Positions 63,560 through 64,000 of a DNA stretch of 64,000 nucleotides are shown here, piece by piece. Below the pieces are notes generated by a model that searched no databases, was not told the DNA's origin, and was given only the letters and a program-made list of their open reading frames with translations. The translations under genes were made by a program, and so were the position numbers. The stretch's first letter is position 1; the number at the start of each line of letters is the position of its first letter. Source of the stretch: Haemaphysalis longicornis. Taxonomy: Eukaryota; Arthropoda; Arachnida; Ixodida; Ixodidae. Location: the NCBI GenBank assembly GCA_013339765.2, contig CM023449.1:222155992-222219991 (forward strand), given 5' to 3'.

Positions 63560-64000
63560 GCCGTTACTAGGCGCAGCGCCAACGCTTCCCGTCACCGGGT
63601 CGCCTGGTCTGTGCTTTTCGAGCGCACCCCGGACTTGCTGGACGGCCCAGAGTTGAGTGTCCTTGTCGCTACTGCGTGCAGCGTCCTGGAGCTGCGGCGG
63701 ATAAGTTCTTGATTGAGCTTCGTTTGGAAACCGGGCACAGTCCCAGAAGATGTGCTACTGGTCTGCCAGACCCACACCACACACTTTACACACGTCCGTC
63801 GAATAAAGCTCTGGATGAAACCTGTGCAGCGTCGCCGGGGCGAGGATGGACCCGGTCTGGAGCTGTCGTAGTAGAACTGCTTCCTCCCGGCTCAGGCCCT
63901 GGTGGGGGGGGGGTGGCATGACCCGTCGAGCCAGGCGGTAAGCCTTGGTGATCTCGTTGTAGCTCACGAGGCGATCTTTGTTCGCGAACCACCACGGACG
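63560..64000 (-). pseudogene. LINE ORF2 C-terminus, in-frame TAG
   Basis: The frame reads YNEITKAYRLARRVMPPPPH, then EEAVLLRQLQTGSILAPA and CKVCGVGLADQ, stops at TAG (63757-63755), and continues in the same frame as HIFWDCARFP and an alpha-helical tail (LWAVQQVRGALEKHRPG). With read-through it has the CX2C...HX4C knuckle of I-type LINEs. The tag lies one codon before the zinc histidine. The upstream RNase H and RT would lie beyond base 64000. Confidence 0.78.

Larger units (their letters stand above)
63466..64000 (-). mobile_element. Second I-type LINE, 3' end, cut by the window edge
   Basis: The minus strand holds LINE ORF2 C-terminal sequence, an AATAAA (63503-63498) and a tail of four TTAGGA hexamers on the plus strand (63469-63492). 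It is a different copy from the one at 58.9-62.9 kb: the text is similar but clearly diverged. Confidence 0.8.

Overview
The window looks like a chromosome piece from an arthropod, most likely a hard tick (Ixodida). Genes, where visible, are split by introns with GT/AG borders. Most of the recognisable sequence is transposable elements: an LTR element, RTE-type and RNase H-bearing I-type LINEs, tRNA-derived SINE-like modules, and many inverted-repeat DNA elements. There are no operons, rRNAs or intact tRNAs. The tick assignment rests on my recognition of these repeat styles and on an ADAM10-like metalloprotease; no search was run.

Layout. 0-4.4 kb: a minus-strand Ty3/gypsy retrotransposon (LTR, gag, protease-RT-RNase H, start of integrase) with two frameshifts. 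4.4-27 kb: mostly gene-poor DNA with a few repeats, a convincing 86-nt membrane-segment exon (12.9 kb), a possible TATA promoter (19.9 kb), a terminal-inverted-repeat element (23.8-24.6 kb) and an internally deleted Tigger/pogo transposase (25.7-26.1 kb). 27.7-31.0 kb: an RTE LINE insertion bounded by a 14-bp direct repeat. 31.5-32.2 kb: a Harbinger-like MITE with a TTA duplication. 37.0-40.9 kb: a possible minus-strand host gene (TATA box, 12-codon first exon, proline-rich last exon) whose span holds fold-back elements.

42.3-54.1 kb: three plus-strand exons of an ADAM10-like metalloprotease (end of the catalytic domain to the start of the disintegrin domain). Splice borders and phases agree, but there is an in-frame TAG, a probable frameshift, and changes at both the zinc motif and the Met-turn, so it is probably a pseudogene. 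Its introns are packed with insertions: a nested MITE, an LTR-like block, LINE ends, a hAT-like element with a perfect 8-bp target duplication, and a LINE whose 5' junction is a perfect palindrome that includes the target site. 52.9-58.3 kb: more fold-back elements. Two of the elements in the window carry a 54-bp tandem repeat encoding an arginine-rich 18-residue peptide repeat. 56.6-57.1 kb: two small frames with signal-peptide-like starts. 58.9-64 kb: two minus-strand I-type LINEs, one nearly complete but broken by stops and frameshifts.

No coherent multi-gene host system is visible. The most unusual signals are the 54-bp arginine-rich repeat carried by inverted-repeat elements, the palindromic LINE junction, and the decayed ADAM10 paralogue.
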